Assembly: GCA_963930655.1 (NCBI GenBank)
Contig: OZ005605.1
Coordinates: 1,433,501-1,497,500 of the forward strand
DNA from: Myrica gale
Taxonomy: Eukaryota; Streptophyta; Magnoliopsida; Fagales; Myricaceae
Direction: 5' to 3'
Length of the DNA: 64,000 nucleotides
Shown here: positions 22,701 to 33,400 of the stretch, piece by piece
Layout of the letters: the number at the start of each line of letters is the position of its first letter
Numbering within the stretch: the stretch's first letter is position 1
Notes under the pieces: model-generated
Told to the model about the DNA's origin: nothing
The model's database searches: none
What the model saw: the letters and a program-made list of their open reading frames with translations, nothing else
Program-made: the position numbers and the translations under genes

Positions 22701-24598
22701 TCAAGAAGTATAAATCCTATTACAAAATGGCAGGCCATGCACCGTAAAAGGGGAAATGCACAAAGTAAAAAACTTGGGTTACGGGTGTAGGAAATAAGTA
22801 GCATATTATAGAAATATAGTGATTGGGAAAATGCCTGATAAAATAATACAAAAAGAGTGGGAGGGAAAAATGAACAACACTGAAGAAATGTGAATATTGA
22901 TACTCAACAAATAACCATCAGAGCAATATTTTATCTGAAAAAGAAAGAGAAATTGCAATAGATCATTGTCTAAGATAAAACATTCAAGAGACCGATGGTG
23001 AAGCAAACTATACGTCTGGCACGGCCAGCATGAAATATCACCAAAAAAAACATGGTTCAGAGTCACTCATTAGACTATCCATATAATCAACTACAGAGCA
23101 GCTACACGAGTGCAAATTCAAGCTTCCCCTAATATCAAATCAAGAGCTAATAGTAAGCCGGAAAATTACGAATAATTTTTCTTCTTCCCAGGAGGGACTG
23201 CATTAGTCTTGTGGCTAACACCACAAGTTCTAAATGCATGATGGCTTGCATTCATAAGATGTTGGGTATTTTAATTAGTAAAAAGTCTTACTTCTTCCCC
23301 ACTCATTAGAAGTCACATTCGGACATTTACTCTTGCACATTAAAATTGAGATTTATTTGAGAGTTACAGCTATCTCAAAACACAAATTTTTATACTGATT
23401 TATATTTATTGAACCTACTTATCCTCTCTCTAACTTAAAAATCCACTATGCCGGCAAAGAGGCTTCTCTATTTTACCTATTGGATATACACTAGCCTGAT
23501 GTCTCATAACTACATATCTCTTTCATAGATTTTTAGTTCTGGGACCTCCAGAGAGGGGGGGGGGTTATAAAGAAGGGTTCTGTTTCAAAGCTTCTTGCCG
23601 CCTTACAAAAGCAAACCAGCAAGCTGATACAAGAGGCGCCACGCTGTTGTATTTAAAAATAGCATGCCAAACAGCTGCCTCATCAATTGAAAATCTTCCA
23701 TTGTGTGCAGCTGTCTCGAGGGACAGAATAGTTCACAACCTCAATCATATGCTATGATGGTAAATAACAAGTAAACTTTCAAGCTGAATCGGAATCACAA
23801 TGAGGTCATCCTCCTAATTCTCTCTCTATTTTCAGGAGAAATAAATTCTTTTGAAATATTAACTTTTTTGTACACATCTTCTTTGATTAGTTCATTAATC
23901 TATACTCATCAGTTTTAGCAACATAATCAAATCATATGATGATACAAATATGTAGCACAGCTGGGGGGAGAAAAAAAAGAGAGATCATTCTTACCACATG
24001 GAGGGAAAATGGAAGCTGGAGTTGCTTGTGGAAATGCAACGGAAACATCAAGTGGTGGTAAATTAAAATACGAACTCCTTGCACTCTGCTCAGGATCATC
24101 TGAAAGCCATGGAAGTTGTGTATTCATAAGATTGAACAACAAGATACTATTAGCATTAACTCCCTCGAGGAAACAACTAGAAACTAGCAAATAATAAAAA
24201 CAGAATACCAGAAACAGCACAACGAACTATTCAACGTCCTTTTTAAGGAAATGACATATCGTACGAGACAAGCAAGAGCCATCTAGAGATCACTTTGAAA
24301 TGAAAGATTCAAGATAATAATATTATCAAGTGGTAGTGGTAATAGTGGAATTGAACTTTATGTCTTAGACAGACAGGCAGTTAAAGAGCTGAACAAGTCC
24401 ATTATTTCAATCAACAAAACCTTCCTATTAATTGAATCTTCAGTATCTAATCTCCGATCTTCATAAGAATCATCGTATCAAATCAAAGCTTTGACCAAAG
24501 TGAGAATCCTTATGAGTCAATCTCCTACAGACTATTGAAATAACAATTATAGCAGGCAGAACCGATGAACCTTGCTTTGTGGATGAGAAAGGTGTCAT
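18405..24598 (-). CDS. ACX4: acyl-CoA oxidase 4, peroxisomal (ACX4), with a one-base frameshift in exon 6
   Basis: Thirteen exons: 24598-24571, 24099-23995, 22654-22548, 22340-22263, 22173-22050, 21924-21852, 21737-21678, 21536-21427, 20305-20146, 19316-19240, 19165-18994, 18919-18827, 18536-18405. They match short-chain acyl-CoA oxidase 4 throughout: [20 protein letters not shown], the FAD-side [34 protein letters not shown], and near the end [19 protein letters not shown] with the catalytic glutamate. The C-terminus is SRL, a type 1 peroxisomal signal. The summed exons are 1319 bases, one short of 440 codons. The missing base is near 21880 in exon 6, where LPS should be followed by [10 protein letters not shown] but reads WHS then stop. 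As written the product ends at about 165 residues. This may be a real null allele, a pseudogene or an assembly error. Function: first step of short-chain beta-oxidation. Confidence 0.9.
19754..19798. repeat. (TC)n microsatellite followed by (GT)4
   Basis: About 18 TC units then four GT units, inside ACX4 intron 9. Confidence 0.9.
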
Positions 24599-24599
24599 G

Positions 24600-25221
24600 C
24601 TGCCAGACTACAGGAGGAACACAGAGCTGGAGTAGGATTCTGGAAAAAAGCCAGCGGAAGAGATGAAAGAGCAAGGCTTGGGATAGTCGGAATAATTCAG
24701 CTTTATATATAAGGGGAGGCAGCGATAAGTGAGCCCGCTGGTTTTTGTTGCTGAAACAAAACCAGCGGCAGAGCCGAAAAACGACTGCTCAGAGAGTCTG
24801 ACTCCTATGGGTCCATATCTAAGGGAGGTATGGATTACGTCGGCAAGCACGTTTACGTTTGCTTACATTAGGAGGTAAAACAACATGGAATTGTATTGGT
24901 AAGTACTCTTCAACGGCTTGAGTTCTTCTAACAAAAGAAATACTCTTATTTTGCTTCTTAACTAAATTAATTGATCGGTTATTTAGTAACCCAAGTCAAA
25001 TAAAACTCAAACTCGTTTTCTACCTCCCTGAACAGAATAACAACTATATTTCCACAGTTAAATTTTTATGGGTTTGGTAAATGCAAAACCTATGATTCTA
25101 TGAACTCAATTTATGGAGTTTTGTTCCAGAGCAAATGAGAACAAAATGTATCTTCAATTGATTAATCTTAACTAATCTCGATCCGAATTCAAATTGGCGT
25201 TTGTTGCTAAGAGAAACGAAC
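24600..25221. promoter_or_regulatory. ACX4 upstream region
   Basis: Includes the presumed 5' leader and promoter of ACX4 on the minus strand. A TATA-like TATATATAA (plus-strand text TTATATATAAG) lies at about 24702-24712, roughly 105 bp upstream of the ATG. Part of the stretch is repeated at 25222-25360. Confidence 0.4.
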
Positions 25222-25360
25222 CTTGCTTTGTGGAGGGGAAAACTGTCATGGTGACTTGAGTAGAAGAGGAACCCCGAGCTGCGATGAGATTACGTTCTAA
25301 AAACCAAAACCAGCAGCAGAGCCGAACGAGCAAGGTGTTGGCTGGTTCGGGTTTATATTT
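25222..25360 (-). pseudogene. duplicated ACX4 first exon and leader
   Basis: Minus strand 25249-25222 encodes MTVFPSTKQ plus one base and ends at the same donor (CAAG then GTTCG) as the resident exon MTPFSSTKQ at 24598-24571; both exons are exactly 28 bp. Upstream text is also shared, including AAACCAAAACCAGC(A/G)GCAGAGCCGAA and an AGCAAGG block. No downstream ACX4 exons follow this copy, so it is either a dead partial duplicate or an alternative first exon. Confidence 0.7.
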
Positions 25361-25825
25361 TATGAAGGTAACGATGACGTGGAAATTTGGAATCACGACA
25401 TGGAGGATATACACAAAGTGGCACGCAAGCTTAGGACATGGAAAAGCAGCTTGGAATCATTGGAAATTTGGAAGCTTGCGCTTCTACGGCTTATGGCTTT
25501 GACTTTGAGCTCCTTTTCCTAAAGATTCTTCTTTTATTTTGTTTTTTTTTTTGTTATGGTCGGCCTACTCTTTTTTTTTGTCCTGAAAATGGTCGGCTTT
25601 ACTCATTATAGTTAAATATTTGATTACGACAGTATAGCAAACATGTGATATTATTAAAATTTAAAGGGTAAATTACTCAGTTAGTCCTTGGGGTTTTTAC
25701 GGTTCCCAGTTTAGTCCCTGTGGTAAGTTTTATCCTACGATCATCCTTGTGGTTTGGATCAAGTCCTCCGTTAACTTAGATAACGGAAATTGATGACATA
25801 GCTAACAGTTATCACGTCAGATCAA

Positions 25826-26365
25826 ATGAAAAATAAACACGTGTTTTTGTTCTCAACCTCAGCACCATCCTTCAACTTTAGCATCGCCAGCACACAATTT
25901 TTCTGTCCCTTCGCTCTCACGACACAACCTCTCCTTTTCTGTCCTTTGTATCACTCTCTCTGTTCCAACCACCCCGCCGCAACCCCTACCTCATTGCCTC
26001 GCCACCGCAGACCCTTTTGCATCCGAGCCCTCAACGCTGCCCGGCTTTTTTACTATGAATCGAAGCTCGTAGCCGCTCATAACCAGTCAAGCCACCACCT
26101 CAAAATTGTCATCATCGGCTTCGGCAACTTCGGCCAGTTCCTAGCCAAAACCCTCATCCGCCAAGGCCATACCATCCTCGCCCACTCCCTCCCCGCCAAG
26201 ACCCTGGGAGTCTCTTTCTTCTCTGACCCGCACGACCTCTATGAAGAACACCCAGAAGTCATTCTCCTATGTACCTCCATCATCTCCACTGAACGTGTTC
26301 TCAATTCCCTCCCTCTCCAGAGTCTCAGGCGTAGCACATTATCTGACGTTGGGTACCGGAACTAA
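25826..26365 (+). pseudogene. captured 5' fragment of arogenate dehydrogenase (TyrA type)
   Basis: The open frame starts with ATG at 25826 inside the left inverted repeat. It runs through a Ser/Pro-rich transit-peptide-like stretch and then the NAD(P)-binding start of plant arogenate dehydrogenase: LKIVIIGFGNFGQFLAKTLI (GxGNFG), LGVSFFSDPHDL, EEHPEVILLCTSIISTE and VLNSLPLQSLRRSTL. Homology stops near 26345, long before the end of the family's catalytic domain. The parent enzyme makes tyrosine from arogenate in plastids. The fragment still has an uninterrupted frame of 179 codons, so it could be translated if transcribed; there is no evidence that it is. Confidence 0.8.
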
Positions 26366-26379
26366 AAGTCGACATTGAA

Positions 26380-26700
26380 GAACAAGGAAGCATGCACCCA
26401 AGCATCAGAAGTGCATCATGAACTTTGTCTCTGCTAATAAACAACACATCGTCGGGAGGAGCAGAAATAGGAGTAAGAGAAGGTGGAGGGGTGGGTGGTG
26501 CAAAGGGTTGAAGCATTGGAGTGCCATATGGCCGTTGCAAATTCAGGGGAGGATGAAGAGGAGTAGCAGTTGGCATAGAGGAAGAGATAGGTGGGATTAC
26601 CAGTGCAGAAGAGGAAGCAGAGGGTGAAAAAAATTAGGAGGGCTTCAGAAGATTAGTGACCTGATTGCTGCTGCTGGCGCGGTGCGAGGTCCAGAGCGTG
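26380..26700 (-). pseudogene. captured C-terminal fragment resembling mRNA-decapping protein DCP1
   Basis: On the minus strand, from ATG 26576, the frame reads LHPPLNLQRPYGTPMLQPF, PPTPPPSLTP and then ISRDKVHDALLML. Plant DCP1 proteins end with a proline-rich stretch of this kind followed by a short trimerisation helix beginning (I/S)RDKVRDALL; this is from memory. The helix is cut short and followed by unrelated text. The segment is antisense to the arogenate dehydrogenase fragment and the two meet tail to tail near 26350-26380. Confidence 0.6.
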
Positions 26701-28030
26701 GTTGCGGTTAACAAACAGAGGTCGGTTATGTGGAGGATGTTTAGATCGTGGCTTGTGGCTGTGATGCGAAGCATAGGAGGAGGGTAAAAGCATGTGCTTG
26801 GATCTTCAGCGCGATTTTTTTGGCGCTACACATTTTATTTGTCAATTTTTTAATGAGATGGAAAAAAAATGACACGTGTCGCCACTTAACTGGTTCTGAC
26901 GTGTTCTCCGTCAGTTACGTAGGCAGATTCTGTCAGCTCATGTGACGGAGGACTAATTTGGGAGACGTATCAAACCCCAGGGGTCCCCGTAGGAGAAATT
27001 TTTCCACAGGGACTAATCTAGGAATTGACTATACCCCAAGGACTCCTGGAGTAATTTACCCAAATTTAAAATTTAAATATAGAGATTTAAATTTAAATAT
27101 AAAAATATATTTTTTATTATGATTGGTATGGTTTCTTATTTTTTATTAATATTTCTCTCCCCTCTTCAGTTAAACAACAAAATATGTCTTCTTCATCCTT
27201 AAATGTTGGCAATTGTGTCACTCTTTGTTTGAATCTCTTGTCACTTGTTAATATTTATCTCCCCCCTTTATTTAACCTTTTTTCTTCTTCCTATCATAGC
27301 AACAAAACATGTCTTCTGCATCTATAAATGTTTGTAATTTTGTCACTATTCGTTTGAATGTCTCTTACAAAGACCCAGGAGCTATCTCTGGTGCATTTTC
27401 ACCTTAACTATACTTACAACAAACTCATTATGAAAAAAATAGGTGAGTGAACGAGAGAGATAAAAAAATAGAGCATGAGATGTGTTTGGCAAAAGTCGTA
27501 TGCCTATGATTTTAATATCTATCATTTTTAGTCACTCTTCAAGATCGTGTGCCTATGATATGATTTCAAGATCCGATCAATTTTAAAAAAAAGAAAAAGA
27601 AAAAAAGGGTGATATGTTCAGCGAAGAGCAAGGATCGTATGCCTATGATTTCAATGTTCGATCATCTTCAGATATCGTTTTTCAAACACAAGATTTCATG
27701 TTTCTCCATCTTGTGTTTGAGGGAGGATATTAGAGATAATATCATAATCAAATCTTAAAGATTTGATATGATATTATAGTTATCACGATATCAAAGATTT
27801 GATATTGTCAAGATTCAAATTTCAAATGTAGAGATTCAAATTTAAATGTATGAATATTTGCTTATTATGTTTTGTATTGTCCCTATAAATAGAGACCTTC
27901 AATTTGTAATATGTATGCACTTATAAATCACTTAAAGCTCCTATCTCTTATTAATATTTCTCTCCCCTCTTCATTTAACCTTTTTATTCTCCACAGATAG
28001 TGTTATGTCTTCTTTGTTTTGGAAGAGGGA

Positions 28031-28621
28031 TGTTCTTAGCTGCTTCCTCCCAAACCTCCCAACTCCGTTATTAAAGTAAAGCATTTTTTTTCTCAATTAA
28101 ACCTATATTTGGATGGATTGAAAAATATTTTAAAATTGTTTCACAATTATTTTATACAAATTTTAATAAAAAATTTTATGAATCTCAAAGCAATAGGCTA
28201 ACAAATAGTCCCAAATATATATATATATAACGATCCAAACTAGGCCATGGAAAAAATATCAACAGATCATAAGGGCCACTTGAATAAACTCAAATGGAAT
28301 TTGATCACTTTTACCTCTAATCAATCGTTACAAGTGGACAAGTTGATCTTTTGTTGCCTTCTAATCAAACGTGACAAGTGAGAATTCATTTGCTTCGTGG
28401 GTTTATATAATAGAAAATACATATGATTTTTTGGCTGTATTTGCTCCAAACATGATAGCAAAACAAGGTAACAACGTTGGTCGTTGGATACTTAAAAACT
28501 ATGGGAAATAGAAAATTCTACCGTAGTGGTTTTTTTAGAATCTTTAGATAAATCGGGTTATTGTCTCTTTGTGCCCTTATTTGCGGTTTATAATAAAATA
28601 TTTTTTTTAAAAAAAGAGAAA
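28031..28621. other. intergenic, no gene seen
   Basis: AT-rich DNA, with an (AT)n patch near 28218-28230. No coding region supported. Confidence 0.5.
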
Positions 28622-28860
28622 TATGATATTTGATCACTAGATTTACAACACTTTTACGATTTAGTCACTAGGTTTCATCTTTTTACTAAATGATCACTGA
28701 GAATATATAGTTGTAACGACCGCTATTCCGGTTAAAAATTTAATGGAAGTTTGACAAAAAAACCAAATCGTCACAACTATATATTCTCAATAACCATTTT
28801 AGTAAAAAAATGAAACTTAATTACTAAATCGTAAAAGTACTATAAGATCAAATATCAAAT
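28622..28860. mobile_element. foldback MITE family A, copy 2 (both arms complete)
   Basis: Arms of about 95 bp: left begins GATATTTGATCACTAG and the right, reverse complemented, begins GATATTTGATCTTATAG. Both contain TTTTACGATTTAGT, TTTCAT, and GAATATATAGTTGT(A/G)ACGA. The core CGCTATTCCGGTTAAAAATT is shared with copy 1. No coding capacity. Confidence 0.75.
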
Positions 28861-29544
28861 TTTCCAAAAAAAAATATATAATAAAACTTTTGTTTACAAG
28901 AGGGGCCTTTATGTAACTTAAAGTAATAGTCATTCGTCATAATCCGGCATAGCTAGTAGCATGAAGTTAGGGAGTCAATTGCTAAAAGTCGCAGTTTATT
29001 AATAACTTCTAAACAGAGAGTCAGTTTATGATGGAAAAGTAGTACTTTATTTCACATTTATTAAAAATACAAAATAATTATATATCTATATTGTCTCTCC
29101 TGTAATATAATTGTTGCTCGATAGATTAACTGTTAAATGGAATGTAGCGAACAAATGTACTGGATCGGTGTGGCCAGAGCTTGTTTCAATATATGAAAGG
29201 CTCAGTCAAAGATTTTATTAGAAAGAGGAGATCAAACACCCTCAAAAAATTATTAGCAGGAGGGGATCAAAACACCCTACATTTCATAAACCAACGAAAA
29301 CATTTTAAAAACGACGTTAACAATTAATTTCATATTTCACTTATTTGTGAATTAATGATAACCTGATCTAACGCATTACTGGAGAGATATATATTATATT
29401 AAAATTTTAAGAAGTATAAAATTTTACACTTCAAACGAACTCTTAAATACTGCAGCCTTAAAAATGTCACAAACTTGTGAAAATGCTTATAATTTATCGA
29501 TCCAAATACAAACATTTTGATGTGTTCCGGAAATGGAGCCCCAA
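28861..29544. other. intergenic, no gene seen
   Basis: AT-rich DNA without a supported coding region. Confidence 0.5.
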
Positions 29545-29755
29545 TTAATCCGGCATGTTTGAGCCCCAATTAATTGGGCTCAAAATTTTAGGTTTATTAC
29601 TAAAAAATTCACCACATAATTTATTATTATTATTATAATATTTATTAAAAAAATTCTCTCTCTTCACTTTTTCACCAACTCCCATAACATTTCTTTACTT
29701 TATAATATTTCCCAAACCCTAATACCTAAAATTTTCACTCTCACACATAACGTAA
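29545..29755 (+). repeat. dispersed AT-rich repeat, copy 2
   Basis: Nearly identical, in the opposite orientation, to 4725-4920 (see shared text there). Begins near GCATGTTTGAGCCCCAATTA. Confidence 0.7.
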
Positions 29756-30079
29756 GAAGTATGAACAACCGTTATTATGGTGGCTGTTTATTGCAATGAA
29801 AGGACCGCTCGTAGCCGCTGGGTTTACGGACAACTCAATGGGCCAAAGGCCCGAAGACGGAAAACAGAAAGAACAAAAAACGAAAAGAAAAATCAGGCGA
29901 TTGTGAGGCGTGAGCTGTCCCCTTCGGCAAGTAGATCATGACATCTGGTTGTAAAAGTAGACGCGCTTTCTCCGATAAAGGTAACCAAAGCTAATTAAAG
30001 GCCAAAAAGAAGAAAAAAAAGCTCTAATTAAAGAAGAAAATTAAAGAAGAAAAAAATTCATAATGTGTTGGATCCTGGA

Positions 30080-30152
30080 TGGAGATGCGGGGTATCGATC
30101 CCCGTACCTCTCGCATGCTAAGCGAGCGCTCTACCATCTGAGCTACATCCCC
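30080..30152 (-). tRNA. tRNA-Ala (anticodon AGC)
   Basis: Read on the minus strand it starts GGGGATGTAGCTCAGATGG and ends CCCCGCATCTCCA. The acceptor stem pairs GGGGATG with CATCTCC (one wobble pair). The D-loop box A is TAGCTCAGATGG and the T-arm box B is GGATCGATACC. The anticodon loop is CTTAGCATG, giving AGC. Length is 73 nt without an intron. An A-run at about 30049-30056 on the plus strand supplies the T-run terminator for RNA polymerase III. Confidence 0.95.
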
Positions 30153-30487
30153 TTGGATGTTTAGTATGCAAATATTAAGATTATATGTAATAAATTATTA
30201 TGACCAATCGCAACGAGCTGTGCGCTTCAAGCCTTCCAAGGGTATTTTTTTTTTGTTAAAATTCAAGGGTAGTTTTTCTGCAATAACGTACAGTAGACAG
30301 CAAGACTTTGACCAGCACCCGAAAAAGTTCGAAAAGAGGAAGGCAGACGATCAATCACCATCAACCAACGGCTAAGCCCGTTCCAAAGCCAGAAGCTCCA
30401 AACGCATAATCTCCAAGACGACGGAAAAAGAGTCTCCGTCAACGAGAGAAATTCATCAGTCTCCCGAAATCTTTGAGCTGAATCGCC

Positions 30488-33400
30488 ATGTTCGCGAAGC
30501 GATTGTTACAGAAGGCTGTGAACCATCACCAGGTATGATTTTAAGAAAATGGAGTCTATTTTAGGAACAATCGGATATGCTCTCTTTTACATTGGTCAGG
30601 AATATGCGCATTGTCTAATATCCTCTGTGCATAACTATTTCATGGTGTCATCTTCTTAATTAAACTTCTTTATATACTTGCATTAGGGGTTCCACTGAAC
30701 ACTGAGAAATGTATTTTTTTTTTCAAATTATGATTAGCGTAAAGTGCAACATGGCGGTTTGACCTCAGCAGACCTGGAACCACAAATTGCTATCCACTAT
30801 GGTGTGCCATTGACGGCATCGACCCTTGCCTTCGACCCAATTCAGCGCCTTTTGGCAATTGGAACTCTGTGAGTTGAGATAAATTGTCGTTGTATTTGTA
30901 GAAGTTTAATCAACAAGTTAAGAGTAGCTTGTGGACTGCACATCATTTAGTGAATACTAATTTTTTACCCATCGTCCATCAGTACTTGCATGCAATGTTT
31001 TTTGGTACCAAATATTATCAAAATTCCACACCCCTCCAGATACAAATTTGGCAAATGTGGTTTGTGTATGAACAAATTTCTTATGTCAGCAATATGGTCT
31101 CTTTACTGGTAACTCAAGATGTATATCTTATGGAGCATTTGGTGTAGAATGCCATGCACTCCCTGCGCTGCTAAGCTTCATTGCCTAGCGGGACTGCTAT
31201 AGCTGTCAGGCTACTCCATTTGTCATGGCACTAGAGTTCTTATTTTATTATTTATATACTTCAATGAACAAATGGAGAATACAGTTTACAACATGGGTTC
31301 CTTCATCCTATGATCTCACTGTAGGGATGGACGAATTAAAGTTATTGGTGGAGATGGTATTGAAGGACTTCTTATATCCCCAAAGCAATTGCCTTATAAG
31401 AACCTAGAGGTATGTTGATGCATTACTCAAGTTTATTCTAAGTTTGCCAGTAAGACTGATTTTAATAAGAATGGTCCAGGATCAATGATTTAGCAATGTG
31501 ATGTTTTATGGGAAAACCTCTCAAGATTGTTACTTGGGTATCTCTCTGAATGGAAATAAGTAGCACATTTGTCTTGAACTGAACTGATGATATTGGTGAT
31601 AAATGTTCTTAATAAATGTGTTTTGGATCAACGAAACTGATAGCTGTGATAGCTATGAGTTCAACAGTAAAACTCCCCCCCCTTCTTGTGTATTGATAGC
31701 TGTGATTTTCTCAGTTTATCCTTAAATGAAACATCTATTTCAGTGGAACCTTTCTTTTATGCAATTTCTTTCTCATTTCGATGAAGACTTAGAAGAGCTT
31801 CTAGAAAGCATGAAGAGGTTCAGAATAAAGATTTCAATGAAGTCAAGAAACGTATCCAGTAATAATATAAATAAGAAACGATCAGTCCAAAAAGGCAATT
31901 TCGTGAATATCACAAAGGAAATATCTCAATCCAATCAGTATACACGTTTAAGCAGCTCATTGTATTCACACTTTTGAACATAAATTTGTAGCTGAACGAA
32001 GAAGTAGCTCATTGCATTGGTCCATTACACTTTTGGCCCTTTTTCAATTGACCTATCTATGATGCATCCTTTGCTTTTATAGGATGCCATGCTCAATTTC
32101 CGACTTGAAGTTGTATTTTTCTTATTTCCTTTAATCAATCATGAATTTCCTTAATAGGGAATGAACTGCTGCAATTAGAGCAAAACATAATCATGGGAAT
32201 ATGTTGATTGTAGTTATAATACGAGCCATAGATTTGTTGCATTTGTTTATGTAGGAAAAACATATTTCACGAGGAATTTCTAGAACAGATCTTTAGAAGA
32301 CTTGGAGAATTACTTTGAATTTTGCAACACAAGAAGTTTGACATTTCTTATCCTAAAAGAAAAAAAAGAGGAAAGATATGGAAAAGTGGAAGTTGGGAAT
32401 CGTGGAAGTTGGCAAGTTGTACGAGTTAAGTACCCATTTGGTCCCTAGGTTTTGACTCATTCATTTTAACAAATCGTTCTTCGGTTTTGAAATTGATCAG
32501 AGGTCCTTGAGTTTATAATTTTTGTCAAACAAGTCTTTCTTTTAAAATTCCATTCTCAAAGGTAACGATTCATAAGTTGACATGTGTTATCCAAAACTAA
32601 AATTTTGTGACTTATTATTTTTTATAAAGTTTTTTTCCCTAATTTTTTGTTTTTTAAAATAATTAAATAATTAGTTTTTTATTTTTATTTATCAAAAAAT
32701 TAGGATAAAAACTTAAAAAATTAAAAAATTATAAGCCACGTGATTTTAGTTTTGGGGTGATACATGTCAACTTATGATTGGAACTAATGTGTGAATCATT
32801 AACATTATAGATAGAAGTTTAATGAAATGACTTATTTGATAAAAATTGCAAACTCAAAAACCTTTATGTTCAATTTGAAAACTCAAGGACTATTATTAAA
32901 ATGGGTCAAAATCTAGGGCACAATAGGTACATAACCTCAAGTTGTAACTTCCAAAATTTTCTGTTAGTGAGTGTACAAGATTGAGGGATACATAGGAAAA
33001 ATGACACAAATAACGTTCTTCATAGTTAGAGCTTGCATGCGTTAGAGGTTTATGGGAAACTATCACTTATCCCAAAAGCTTAAGCCGTCAGAAAGAGGTT
33101 AGTTTAATTATATATTTTATATTTCGACACTTCTACTCACTTGTGGGCCAGACTCTCCCTTAATTGTTTGATCAAACACGTGTAATATTTAATTGAAATT
33201 AGGGTGAAGTGCGGAGTTAGTTCTCGAACTCAGGAATTTGGCTCTGATATTATGTGACACTCCCCTCACGTGCGGATAACTGAACCTAACACATTTAGAA
33301 TACAAGCAAAGTGTGTTATCCTTGGCCAGTTGTCTCTAATTTCCCTATGAACTGAATGGTATTTAGTTCCTTCATAAAAGTAAAACAATGATGATTGTTA

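Larger units (their letters stand above)
25666..27061. mobile_element. Pack-MULE with 9-bp target-site duplication and two captured gene fragments
   Basis: The element runs from GGGTAAATTACTC at the left to GAGTAATTTACCC at the right. The two ends are long imperfect inverted repeats of about 150-200 bp, sharing AGTCCTTGGGGT, TTAGTCCCTGTGG, CTCCTACG or ATCCTACG, GTCCTCCGT and CACGTCAGA. It is flanked by perfect 9-bp direct repeats, AAATTTAAA at 25657-25665 and 27062-27070. No transposase is present. The interior carries a sense arogenate dehydrogenase fragment and an antisense DCP1-like fragment. It is inserted in an older LTR copy. Confidence 0.85.
25620..28030. mobile_element. old LTR-type (copia- or TRIM-like) element interrupted by the Pack-MULE
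   Basis: Text around the Pack-MULE insertion (25645-25665 plus 27062-27170) aligns with 27795-27970: GATATT, then an AT-rich block, then TAGAGATT(T/C)AAATTTAAAT, and later ATTAATATTTCTCTCCCCTC. The downstream copy also has CCTATAAATAGAGACC, a TATA-like LTR promoter motif, and is preceded by the purine-rich TTTGAGGGAGGATATTAGAG, which resembles a polypurine tract at an LTR start. Between the copies, a block of about 100 bp (27147-27370) occurs twice in tandem. No coding domains survive. Confidence 0.5.

Noticed and set aside
26325..26345. Arogenate dehydrogenase fragment as an intact gene
   Set aside because: Homology ends before the catalytic domain and lies wholly between transposon inverted repeats.
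33238..33270. GGCTCTGATATTATGTGACA as a retrotransposon primer-binding site
   Set aside because: Resembles the reverse complement of copia primer-site text, but no LTR or coding remnant surrounds it.
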